A DNA stretch of 64,000 nt from Burkholderiales bacterium. GTDB taxonomy: Bacteria; Pseudomonadota; Gammaproteobacteria; Burkholderiales; JAEUOS01. A program made the position numbers and the translations under genes. The stretch spans positions 1 through 64,000 of the forward strand of contig JAEUOR010000043.1 in assembly GCA_016790635.1 (NCBI GenBank). Reading direction: 5' to 3'. Under the pieces are notes generated by a model. The model worked only from the letters and a program-made list of their open reading frames with translations. It did no database searches and had not been told where the DNA came from. This document shows positions 55,197-63,276 of the stretch, one piece after another (positions within the stretch are counted from its first letter, which is position 1; each line of letters begins with the position of its first letter).

Positions 55197-56221
55197 CGCG
55201 GGCGCAGATCGCGCGCGCGCGCATGAGCAAGCACGGCGCGGTTGACGACAAACTCCGGAATCCGGCCTGACAGGACGTCGACGATGCTGGCCAGCCCGAT
55301 GCTCGCCATGTTGCGAAAGCATTCGTCGGTCCAGCATAGCGAGTGCGGCGTGACGATGACGTTGTCCATCGTCAGGAGCGGATTGTCGGGGGCGACCGGC
55401 TCCTGCTCGAATACGTCGGTGGCTGCCCCCGCGATGCGCCCTTCCCGCAGAGCCGCGATCAAGGCCGCCTCGTTGACGATCGGCCCGCGCGCCACATTGA
55501 TGAAGTAGGCCGATTTGCGCATGCGCGCGAACTGCGCAGGACCGATCAGACCCCGGGTTGTGTCGTCGAGCAGGCAGGCGACGACGATGAAATCGCTTTC
55601 CTCGCACAACTGCGCCAGATCGACCTTCTGCGCGCCGAGATACGACAGCTCGACCGCATTGGCATAGGGATCGGCCGCCAGGAGGCGCATGTCGAAGGCG
55701 CCTGCCTTGCGCAAGAGTTCCTTGCCGATGCCGCCGGCGCCGATGACTCCCAGGGTGCGACCGGTCAAGCCCAGCCCCATGTTGTCCATGCGCTCGTTCC
55801 AGCGGCCGCTGCGCGTCAGCCGGTCCTTCAAAAATAGTTTGCCGGCCAGAGCGAGGATGAAAGTCAGCGCGATGGTCGCCACCGGTCGCGGCATTGCCGT
55901 CGGCGTGTTGGTCACGAGCACGCCGGCGCGCGACATCGCCGCGACATCGACCGAATCGTAGCCCACGCCATGGCGGGCGACCACCCGCAGGCGACAGTCG
56001 GGGGACGCCACCAGGTCGGCCGGCGCGCGCGCGGCGTTGACGTAGATCGCGTCATAGTCAGCGCCATGCTGCGCGCCGAGTGAGGCGACCTTCTCGGGCA
56101 GGAATTCCCACTCGATGCCGGGCGCCGCGTCGAGTATCGCCAGCGGTTCCCGCCCGAAAGCGGGCTCGCCGCGCGAATCGAGGATGTCGCGTGTGATGCC
56201 AACCTTCAACTTCGTGGTCAT
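55193..56221 (-). CDS. D-2-hydroxyacid dehydrogenase (PGDH-like)
   Basis: 342 residues of the NAD-dependent D-2-hydroxyacid dehydrogenase family. The NAD-binding GVIGAGGIGKELL, the catalytic Arg in INVARGP, the Glu in DVFEQEP and the His in VTPHSLCWTDE are present. No ACT domain follows, so it is not a regulated serine-pathway enzyme. It is preceded by an HpaI-like aldolase (3-base gap) and followed by the DapA-like gene, suggesting breakdown of a 2-keto or 2-hydroxy sugar acid. Confidence 0.9.
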   Translation of the reverse strand: MTTKLKVGITRDILDSRGEPAFGREPLAILDAAPGIEWEFLPEKVASLGAQHGADYDAIYVNAARAPADLVASPDCRLRVVARHGVGYDSVDVAAMSRAGVLVTNTPTAMPRPVATIALTFILALAGKLFLKDRLTRSGRWNERMDNMGLGLTGRTLGVIGAGGIGKELLRKAGAFDMRLLAADPYANAVELSYLGAQKVDLAQLCEESDFIVVACLLDDTTRGLIGPAQFARMRKSAYFINVARGPIVNEAALIAALREGRIAGAATDVFEQEPVAPDNPLLTMDNVIVTPHSLCWTDECFRNMASIGLASIVDVLSGRIPEFVVNRAVLAHARARDLRPR

Positions 56222-56224
56222 TTG

Positions 56225-57004
56225 TCAGCCTTTCGCCATGGAACGCAAGCCGTCGAGTCCCTGGCGCAGACCGGCGGTGAGGAGCATCTGATCGATCCCG
56301 TAGCCCAGCATGCGGTAGCCCGCATCGACATGCGCACGCGCCTGCGCCATGTCGGTCACCAGGTAGGCGGCGGTCTTGCCGTTCGCCGCGCACGCCAGCG
56401 CGATGCGTCGCACCGCGGCCAGATAGTCGGGGTGGTCGAAACGACCCGGAATGCCCATGAAATTGGTCAGGTCGAAGTGCCCCAGCCACAGCACGTCGAT
56501 GCCGTCGACCGCCGCAATGGCTTCGACGCTGGCCAAACCCTCGGTGGTTTCGATCTGCGCGATGACCAGAGTGCGGGCATGGATGGAGGCGATCTTGTTC
56601 GCGACGTCTCCGCCCGCGTAGTCATCGTGCGCGAACCCGAACGCTGCGCCGCGCCGACCCAGCGGCGGATAGCGCGTGCAGGCGACAAGTTCCCTTGCTT
56701 CTTCGGCCGATCCGACCATGGGCGCCATGACGCCGATCGCACCCAGGTCCAGCGCGCGCGCAACGAAGTGATACTCGCCGCGCGGTACGCGCACCATCGG
56801 CACGATTTCCAGTCCACGGCACAGCGCAAACTGGGTCTTGAGGGTCTCGAACCCCAGCCCGGAATGCTCCATGTCGTAGAGGATGAATTCTGCGCCCGCG
56901 TTGCGGCACAGCTGCGGCATGGCCGGGGTGAAGAACTCGAAGATCATCGCGCCGAAGCTTGCTTCGCCGCGCGCGAGCTTTTGCTTGACCGGGTTGTCAC
57001 GCAT
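56225..57004 (-). CDS. HpcH/HpaI-family class II aldolase
   Basis: 259 residues. Members cleave 2-keto-3-deoxy acids or 4-hydroxy-2-oxoheptanedioate to pyruvate and an aldehyde using a divalent metal. Family marks are FILYDMEHSGL, MVRVPRGEYHFVARALDLGAIGVMAPMV, QIETTEGLASVEAIAAVDGIDVLWLGHFDLT and a metal-binding Glu/Asp pair within these. The exact substrate is not predictable. Downstream are the hydroxyacid dehydrogenase and the DapA-like lyase, likely in one transcript. Confidence 0.9.
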   Translation of the reverse strand: MRDNPVKQKLARGEASFGAMIFEFFTPAMPQLCRNAGAEFILYDMEHSGLGFETLKTQFALCRGLEIVPMVRVPRGEYHFVARALDLGAIGVMAPMVGSAEEARELVACTRYPPLGRRGAAFGFAHDDYAGGDVANKIASIHARTLVIAQIETTEGLASVEAIAAVDGIDVLWLGHFDLTNFMGIPGRFDHPDYLAAVRRIALACAANGKTAAYLVTDMAQARAHVDAGYRMLGYGIDQMLLTAGLRQGLDGLRSMAKG

Positions 57005-57016
57005 ACGGATCGACCT

Positions 57017-57859
57017 TCATGCAGGCAGATACTTCCTGCCGTCCCACTTGAGGCGCACGGGGCCCGGGATGGCGCGCTCGCGCGTCTGGTGCATGGGATC
57101 ACCGGGCAGCGCCAGATGGCGCACGCCTTCGAGCGCGAACCCGTGCGGCTGGATCACCGGCGGCTTGCGCGAGCGCGCATCGGCCAGCGCAGATCCAATG
57201 CTGTCGAAAAGCGCGAGATGCTGCAAGCTCATCCAGGTGGCCGGCGCGAGTTGCAGGCTGCCGTTGTCATAGCCTGCCAGGGCTTCCGCGGGCCTCAGCC
57301 AAACGCTGGCCACAGCCTCGTGGTCATCGTGCAGCGCTTCCTGCCCCGAAGGCGCCACCGCCAGGAAAAAGCGCGCATCGAAGCGCTTGGCAAGGATCAC
57401 CGGCGTCACCCAGCGCACCCAAGGCACCAATGCAGCGGCATCCAGCGTCGCGCCCAATCCCGTGAGGACAGAAACAAGACTCTGCTTTGCGTTCAAGCGC
57501 GCGCGCGCCGCAGCCAGGTCACCGCGCGCGCCCCGCGCCAGCAGCACTCCGGCTTCCTCGAAGGTCTCGCGCGCGGCCGCGACAAACATGCCTGCCGCCC
57601 GCTCGCGCGGCAGATCCTCACCGAGCGCACCGGTATCGAACTGGTCCATCCCGTCGATTCGCGCGAGCACGTCGGGAGAACTGTCGCCCGCGTCGATCTT
57701 GCCGCCCGGGAAAACGTGCGCCTCGCCCAGCACGTCCGACAACCCGCTGCGCTTGACCATGAACACCTCGAAGCCACGCGGCGCATCGCGCAACAGCAGC
57801 ACGGTCGCGGCGTCGCGCGGCGCCGCGACCTCTCCCTGGGCCTCCGGACCGAATTTCAT
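57017..57859 (-). CDS. Nudix hydrolase, NUDT19-like (copy 1)
   Basis: 280 residues. The Nudix box is split by a long insert, as in NUDT19-type enzymes: VFPGGKIDAGD, then an insert of about 30 residues, then AARETFEEAGVLLA with the catalytic REx2EE. NUDT19 relatives hydrolyse CoA and similar compounds; the substrate here is open. It is clearly related to the Nudix protein two genes upstream. Its ATG overlaps the stop of tag (ATGA) and has AGGGAGG upstream. Confidence 0.88.
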   Translation of the reverse strand: MKFGPEAQGEVAAPRDAATVLLLRDAPRGFEVFMVKRSGLSDVLGEAHVFPGGKIDAGDSSPDVLARIDGMDQFDTGALGEDLPRERAAGMFVAAARETFEEAGVLLARGARGDLAAARARLNAKQSLVSVLTGLGATLDAAALVPWVRWVTPVILAKRFDARFFLAVAPSGQEALHDDHEAVASVWLRPAEALAGYDNGSLQLAPATWMSLQHLALFDSIGSALADARSRKPPVIQPHGFALEGVRHLALPGDPMHQTRERAIPGPVRLKWDGRKYLPA

Positions 57860-58440
57860 TTGCCTCCCTTTTTTCTGCCAGCCTTGCGAAAACAGGCGTC
57901 CTCGTGATCGTCGACCATGCCGGTGGCCTGCATGAACGCATAGCAAATCGTCGAACCGACAAATTTCATGCCGCGCGCCATCAGGGCGCGACTCATTGCG
58001 TCGGATGCCGGCGTGCGCGCCGGGGCGCTTCGATAGTCTGGCACGCCATTGACCTGCTGGGCATTGCCCGCGAACTGCCAGAGGAAACGGTCGAGCGAGC
58101 CGTACTCTTCGCGGATTGCCAGCACCGCGCGCGCATTGCCGACCGCCGCGTTGATCTTGGCACGATTGCGCACGATGGCCGGGTTGGTCATGAGCTTCTC
58201 GATGCGGGCCGGAGTGAAACGGGCCACCCGCGCGGCATCGAATCCGGCGAAGGCCTCACGGTAGCCGGCGCGCTTCTTGAGGATCGTAAGCCACGACAGC
58301 CCGGCCTGCGCACCCTCCAGGACCAGCATCTCGAACAAGTGCGTGTCGTCGTGCGACGGCACGCCCCACTCTTCATCGTGATAACGGACGTACAGGGGAT
58401 CATCGCCGCACCAGCGGCAACGGACCAGCGTGGAGCTCAT
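57856..58440 (-). CDS. tag: DNA-3-methyladenine glycosylase I
   Basis: 194 residues. Tag removes 3-methyladenine from alkylated DNA. Zinc ligands and the family core are seen in RCRWCGDDPLYVRYHDEEWG, FEMLVLEGAQAGLSWLTIL and KFVGSTICYAFMQATGMVDDHEDAC. It is wedged between two related Nudix genes with four-base overlaps at both ends, so the three are surely co-transcribed. Confidence 0.96.
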   Translation of the reverse strand: MSSTLVRCRWCGDDPLYVRYHDEEWGVPSHDDTHLFEMLVLEGAQAGLSWLTILKKRAGYREAFAGFDAARVARFTPARIEKLMTNPAIVRNRAKINAAVGNARAVLAIREEYGSLDRFLWQFAGNAQQVNGVPDYRSAPARTPASDAMSRALMARGMKFVGSTICYAFMQATGMVDDHEDACFRKAGRKKGGK

Positions 58441-59336
58441 GCGAACAGGCGCTCGAAGCCGTCAAACGGCTCAAAGCGTCCATCGCGAAAGATCAGGCGT
58501 GTCGGACCGGGCATGACCCGTTCGCGCTGCGGATGCAGATCATCGCCCGGGTACGCAACCGCGCGCGCGCCGTCCACGTCGAAGGAATGCGGCTCCACCA
58601 CGCGCGGCCAGGTGCGACTGGCGGGCTGCATGGCCGTGTCGACATCAGGCAGTCGCGCAAGTTCGACCAGGCTCATCAGTTGCGGCGGTGCCAGCATGAT
58701 CTCGCCGCCATGGCCGCGCTCAAGCGCGGCGCGCGGTGCGATCCAGACGCTTTCGGTCGCTTCATGATCATCGTGCCGCACGTTCTGGCCAAGCGGAGCG
58801 CGCGCCAGGAAAAAACGCGAGTCGAAGCGCTTGCGCGCCAGGGACGGCACGCGCGGCGTGATCCAGCGCGACCATGGCAGCAGCGCTTCGGTGGCAATGC
58901 GCAAATCCATTTGTTCCAGCACCTCGACGAAGCCGAGGCCTCCGCGCGCTGCATCGCGCGCCACCTCTGCGCGCGCGACGCTGACCCAGGTGCCGTCGGA
59001 CTCGAGCGCAAGCAGAACACCGGCCTCTTCAAAGGTCTCGCGTGCGGCTGCGACGAAGCAGGCAGCAGCAGCCGCCGGATCAAGGGTTGGATCTGCAACC
59101 GCCAGGTGCAGTTCTTCCACAGGGCGGTCCAGGCGTGCCAGCATGTCGGAGTCGGCATCCGCACGGTCGACCTTGCCGCCCGGGAAAACGAACGCGCCGC
59201 CCAGCACGTCGGAGGCGTCGCTGCGTCTTTGCATGAGCACTTCCATCCCGGCGGGCCCGTCGCGCAGCAGGAGCACCGTTGCCGACGGGCGCGGCGGAGT
59301 CGTGACCGGCTCGTGGTTGATTTCGAAAGTCGACAT
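58437..59336 (-). CDS. Nudix hydrolase, NUDT19-like (copy 2)
   Basis: 299 residues, similar throughout to the Nudix protein at 57017-57859 (shared ATVLLLRD, VFPGGK, AARETFEEAGVLLA, KRFD(S/A)RFFLA and a similar PGDxxHxxRERxxPGP end). The Nudix box is again split by a long insert. It is the first gene of the minus-strand run that leads through tag to the aldolase genes. The substrate is unknown; CoA derivatives are a possibility from the family. Confidence 0.87.
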   Translation of the reverse strand: MSTFEINHEPVTTPPRPSATVLLLRDGPAGMEVLMQRRSDASDVLGGAFVFPGGKVDRADADSDMLARLDRPVEELHLAVADPTLDPAAAAACFVAAARETFEEAGVLLALESDGTWVSVARAEVARDAARGGLGFVEVLEQMDLRIATEALLPWSRWITPRVPSLARKRFDSRFFLARAPLGQNVRHDDHEATESVWIAPRAALERGHGGEIMLAPPQLMSLVELARLPDVDTAMQPASRTWPRVVEPHSFDVDGARAVAYPGDDLHPQRERVMPGPTRLIFRDGRFEPFDGFERLFA

Positions 59337-59458
59337 GTGCAGAGGAAAGGTTGCAGGAAACGCGAACAGTCGCGGCGCGGCAGGTAACGAGGCGGTTAAA
59401 CTGCACCCATTATCAAGCGACGCCCCGACGAACGCAATCGAACGCGAGGCAAACCCGA

Positions 59459-60514
59459 ATGACAGTGCGCCATGCCGCCCAGGACTTGATCAAACACGCC
59501 GCCGCGCTGCTGACCGCGGCCGGGCTGGCGCCGGATCGCGCGGCAACCGTTGCGGGCATCCTGGTGGAAGGCGACCTGCTCGGGCACGATACCCACGGCC
59601 TCGCCCTCCTGGGCCCCTACTTGGGCGAACTTGAGCAAGGCAGGATGACCGCAAGCGGCGAGCCGCAAATCGTCTCGCAGCGCAACGCCGTTCAGGCCTG
59701 GGATGGGCGGCGCCTGCCGGGCCCCTGGCTGACAGTCAAGGCCATCGACGCCTGCATCGCGATGGCGCGCACCTGCGGCACCGGCTCGGTCACGATCCGC
59801 CGTTCACACCACATCGCCGCGCTGGCGGCCTACCTGCGCCGGGCCACCGATTGCGGCATGCTGATCCAGCTCGTGTGCAGCGATCCCAACGCCGCCAGCG
59901 TTGCACCCTTCGGCGGCCTCGACCCGGTGTTCACGCCGAATCCGATGGCCTACGGCATACCCAATGGCGACCGGCCGGTGCTGGTCGACGTATCCTGTTC
60001 GATCACGACCAATGGCATGAGCGCGCGCCTGGTCAAAGAGGGGCGCCGTTTTCCCGGCGCGTGGCTGATGGATAGCGAGGGAAATCCGACCGACGACCCG
60101 CGTCACGGCACGCCCGGCGGCGGCGGCACCATCCAGTTGCTCGGCGGCCTCGAGAATGGACACAAGGGTTTCGGGCTCACCCTGTGGGTCGAGGCCTTGA
60201 CGGGCGCGCTCGCCGCGCACGGCCGCGCCGACCCCAAGGAAGGCTGGGGTGCCACGGTCTTCGTGCAGGTGCTCGACCCGGCCGCCTTCGGCGGCATCGA
60301 GGGAGCGGCCCGCCAGATCGCGCATGTGATCGCCGCCTGCCATGCCAGCCGACCGCGCCTGTCCGGCACAGCAGTGCGCTTGCCCGGTGAGCGCGGCCTG
60401 GCGCGTCGTGCCGCGCAACTGGCGCACGGGGTCGAGTTGCATGCGTCGATTCTCCCGCTCCTGGCGCCCTGGCAGGAAAAATTCGGCGTCGCAGCGCCTG
60501 CGGCGCTGCCTTAA
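59459..60514 (+). CDS. Ldh/MdhC-family NAD(P)-dependent oxidoreductase
   Basis: 351 residues of the malate/L-lactate dehydrogenase-like family (also ureidoglycolate and 2,3-diketogulonate dehydrogenases). Family signatures are GHDTHGLALLGPYL with its catalytic His, RRSHHIAALAAYL, PFGGLDPVFTPNPMAYGIP and GHKGFGLTLWVEALTGALA. The substrate is probably a 2-keto or 2-hydroxy acid, in keeping with the divergent aldolase/dehydrogenase run. GAGG lies about ten bases before the ATG. It converges with the hydratase gene, leaving only three bases between stops. Confidence 0.9.
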   Translation: MTVRHAAQDLIKHAAALLTAAGLAPDRAATVAGILVEGDLLGHDTHGLALLGPYLGELEQGRMTASGEPQIVSQRNAVQAWDGRRLPGPWLTVKAIDACIAMARTCGTGSVTIRRSHHIAALAAYLRRATDCGMLIQLVCSDPNAASVAPFGGLDPVFTPNPMAYGIPNGDRPVLVDVSCSITTNGMSARLVKEGRRFPGAWLMDSEGNPTDDPRHGTPGGGGTIQLLGGLENGHKGFGLTLWVEALTGALAAHGRADPKEGWGATVFVQVLDPAAFGGIEGAARQIAHVIAACHASRPRLSGTAVRLPGERGLARRAAQLAHGVELHASILPLLAPWQEKFGVAAPAALP

Positions 60515-60517
60515 GTG

Positions 60518-61324
60518 TCAGACCATCCGCATGCGCACCGCGCCGATGCCGTCAAGCGCGAACGCGACCTCGTCGTCGGGTGCCGGAAAGCGCGTCGTCA
60601 CCAGACTTCCGGTGATCACGAAATCACCCACGGACAGCCCGCGGCCACGCGCGGCCAGGTGAGCCGCGATCCACAGCATCGCATCCAGCGGATGGCCGAG
60701 CACATCGCGCCCCTGGCCGCGCCCGACTTCCCGCCCGCCGATGCTGGCGATGCCGACCAGCGCATCGCTGTCGATGACCTGCCAGCCGCTGCGCCACTCA
60801 CCCAGGACGACACCGTGATTCCAGGCGTTGTCGGCGGCGAGGGTGACCAGGGTGGACCCGTCATCGTCGGCAAATTGCCGATAGTCGGCGCCGCCATCGT
60901 CGATCAGTTCAAAGGCCGGCGCGATCGCATCGATGTGCTGCGCCATGGCCTCCCGCGACCCAGGGGGCGCAGCCGGATCAGTCGCGCGACCGATGCGAAA
61001 CGCGATCTCGCACTCGAAGCCCAGGTGCACAGCATGCGCGAGGGCGATCGCGGCCGGCGAGCGGTCCACCCGGCTTTCCAGCACCTGGCCGGCGATCGAG
61101 TCGTCAAAGCCGACCATGCGTCGCATCTGCGGTGTGGTGAGTGCGATCTTGTAGCCCGCGACCCGGTCACCGTCGGCGCACCAGTGGCGCACAAGTGCGT
61201 CCTGGACCGCATAGGCCTCGGCAACGCCCGCCGGCCGCAGTTCGCCCGGCAGCGGGGCGTAACCCGCCCGCTGCGTGTGGCGCTGCGCCAGCCATCGTGC
61301 CGCGTCATCAATCCTGGCTTGCAT
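60518..61324 (-). CDS. 2-keto-4-pentenoate hydratase-like protein (FAH superfamily)
   Basis: 268 residues of the hydratase/4-oxalocrotonate decarboxylase group. Metal-binding acidic residues lie in FECEIAFRIG and in APAFELIDDGGADY. YKIALTTPQMRRMVGFD and GHPLDAMLWIAAHLAARGRGLSVGDFVITGSL are typical. Such enzymes hydrate 2-oxopent-4-enoate in meta-cleavage and related pathways. No other meta-cleavage genes are seen in this window. It diverges from a DMT permease gene. Confidence 0.88.
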   Translation of the reverse strand: MQARIDDAARWLAQRHTQRAGYAPLPGELRPAGVAEAYAVQDALVRHWCADGDRVAGYKIALTTPQMRRMVGFDDSIAGQVLESRVDRSPAAIALAHAVHLGFECEIAFRIGRATDPAAPPGSREAMAQHIDAIAPAFELIDDGGADYRQFADDDGSTLVTLAADNAWNHGVVLGEWRSGWQVIDSDALVGIASIGGREVGRGQGRDVLGHPLDAMLWIAAHLAARGRGLSVGDFVITGSLVTTRFPAPDDEVAFALDGIGAVRMRMV

Positions 61325-61371
61325 TGTTCACCTCCGCACGTCGCATTATCGTCGCTGGCCGCGTTCAGGCC

Positions 61372-62298
61372 ATGCTGAGCAATCCGCGCCGCGGCTTTGG
61401 CGTTGCCTGCATGATCGGCGCAGGCCTGTGCTGGAGCCTGGGCGGGTTGATCGTGCGCGCCTTCGAGACATCGGACACCTGGCTGATCGTCTTCTGGCGC
61501 TCGGTCTTCATGGCGCTCTTCGTCGCCGTCCTCCTGCTCCTGCGCGCACCCCAATCAGCACTGGCGCGTGTGCGCGGCGTCGGCCGCGCCGGTGTCGCCG
61601 CAGCCGCCTGCCTGGCGGTGCAGATCTGGTTCTTCATCCTCGCGCTCACCCTCACGTCGACGGCCAACACCTTCGTGCTCATGAGCGTCGCCCCCCTGAT
61701 GACCGCGGTGGTGGGCCGTGTCGCGCTGGGCGAGCGCGTCGCGCCGCTCACCTGGGCCGCGATCGCGGTGGCGTTGGCGGGCATCGTCATCATGTTCGGC
61801 GCCGACTTTGGTACCGGCGCCGGGGGTCACTGGCTCGGCAACCTGCTGGCCCTGGGCATCCCGTTCGCCTATGCCGTGCAGATCGTCTTCGTGCGGCGCA
61901 TCACGGGGCCGACCGCCGCCCCACCCGATCTCATGCCGGTGATCCTCATCGGTGGGATCTTTGCCGCGACGCCAGCCGCGTTCCTTGCCGGGAGCCTGGC
62001 CGTGGGCGGCACGGACCTGGCCTTGCTGGCATTGATGGGCTGTGTGCAACTGGGCCTCGGCTGCTATCTCATGACCCTGGCTGTCCCGCACCTGCGCGCG
62101 GCAGAGATCGGCCTGTTAAGCCTGATCGAACCCATCCTGGCGCCGGTCTGGGTGTGGCTGGGCGTGGGAGAGGAGCCAGGCATTGCCGCCCTGACCGGGG
62201 GTGCACTCATCCTGGGCGCGATGTTCGTCAACGGCTACCTGACCTTGAAGCGCGAGACCGCGCCACGGCAATCGGCGACTTCGAGTCGCGCCGGCTAG
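61372..62298 (+). CDS. EamA/DMT-family permease
   Basis: 308 residues with ten hydrophobic segments in two EamA repeats (ACMIGAGLCWSLGGLIVR opens the first; GNLLALGIPFAYAVQIVFVRR the second). Drug/metabolite-type transporter of unknown substrate, possibly linked to the neighbouring keto-acid catabolism genes. The gene converges with a second DMT permease; their stop codons interlock in one CTAG. Confidence 0.9.
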   Translation: MLSNPRRGFGVACMIGAGLCWSLGGLIVRAFETSDTWLIVFWRSVFMALFVAVLLLLRAPQSALARVRGVGRAGVAAAACLAVQIWFFILALTLTSTANTFVLMSVAPLMTAVVGRVALGERVAPLTWAAIAVALAGIVIMFGADFGTGAGGHWLGNLLALGIPFAYAVQIVFVRRITGPTAAPPDLMPVILIGGIFAATPAAFLAGSLAVGGTDLALLALMGCVQLGLGCYLMTLAVPHLRAAEIGLLSLIEPILAPVWVWLGVGEEPGIAALTGGALILGAMFVNGYLTLKRETAPRQSATSSRAG

Positions 62299-63215
62299 GA
62301 TGCCGCGCGCGTCCGGCGCGCCTCGATCAGGTTGTTCGCGACCAGCGCCGACACCACCATCGCCGCGCCGAGCCACTCGATGGGTAATGGAGCCAATCCC
62401 CGCCAGACATCGATCGCGAAGACCAGCACGGGCGTGGCATTGCCGATCAGGAGCGCGTTGACCGCACCCAGGCGCGCCACGCCCACGGTAAACATGAGTA
62501 TTGCGCCATAGAAGCAGACCACGGCGATATAGACGATGGCCCACAACTCACCCATGACCTCGGCGCGCGTCGGGATCCGCGCGAGGTCCAGCGGCACGAG
62601 CAGCGCGGTCAGAATCACGATGCCGGCGGTCCCCGCCAGCGCGCACAGCGTGGTGTACTTGAGGGGAGAAAATCCCGGCAGGCGCGCTGCCCCCAGGGTG
62701 TAGACCACCCAGCCTGCCGCCCCGAGCAAGGCCATCGCATCGCCGGTCGCCGACCCGCCAGCCAACGCCGCCATCGGATCCCCGCGGGTGATCATCAAGG
62801 CGGCGCCGACAAACGCAATGCCGATGCAGGCCAGCACGGGTGGTGTCGGTGCGCGCCCGTGACGCGCCCACATCCAGAACGCAATGATCATTGGCTGCAG
62901 CGACATGATCACCGCCACGTGCGCGGGCGTCGTGTAGTAAAGCGCCCAGAAGACGAATATGCCGAAGACGGTGAACCCGCACACGCCGTGCCAGACGACG
63001 GCACCGGCGCGCCCTCCCAGGTCGAAGCCCGCGCGGCCCTCGCGCCAGGCCAGGGTGGCCACGAAGAGCGAGCAGCCGATCAGGTAACGCAGGATCGCGA
63101 AGCTGTACTGGTCGATCGAGCGCAGGACTTCCTGGGACAACGGCATCTGCGTCGCCCACACGACGACCACGCAGACCATGCCGATGGTCGCCGGCCCGCG
63201 CGCGGCGCTGGTCAT
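62295..63215 (-). CDS. EamA/DMT-family permease
   Basis: 306 residues, ten hydrophobic segments, two EamA repeats (MVCVVVVWATQMPLSQEVL at the N-terminus; DAMALLGAAGWVVYTLGAARL opening the second half). The protein is clearly not a close copy of the permease it converges with. Substrate unknown. It may be co-transcribed with the acyl-CoA ligase upstream (61-base gap). Confidence 0.9.
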   Translation of the reverse strand: MTSAARGPATIGMVCVVVVWATQMPLSQEVLRSIDQYSFAILRYLIGCSLFVATLAWREGRAGFDLGGRAGAVVWHGVCGFTVFGIFVFWALYYTTPAHVAVIMSLQPMIIAFWMWARHGRAPTPPVLACIGIAFVGAALMITRGDPMAALAGGSATGDAMALLGAAGWVVYTLGAARLPGFSPLKYTTLCALAGTAGIVILTALLVPLDLARIPTRAEVMGELWAIVYIAVVCFYGAILMFTVGVARLGAVNALLIGNATPVLVFAIDVWRGLAPLPIEWLGAAMVVSALVANNLIEARRTRAAS

Positions 63216-63276
63216 GGGCGCGGACTCGCCGCGGCGTGGCGGACACGGCGTCCCGGCCGCGCCCGCCGCGGCACGC

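Noticed and set aside
59351..59458. Upstream ATG at 59351 for the Ldh-family gene
   Set aside because: The added 36 residues are basic and unlike the family; ATG 59459 gives the usual start position and has GAGG upstream.
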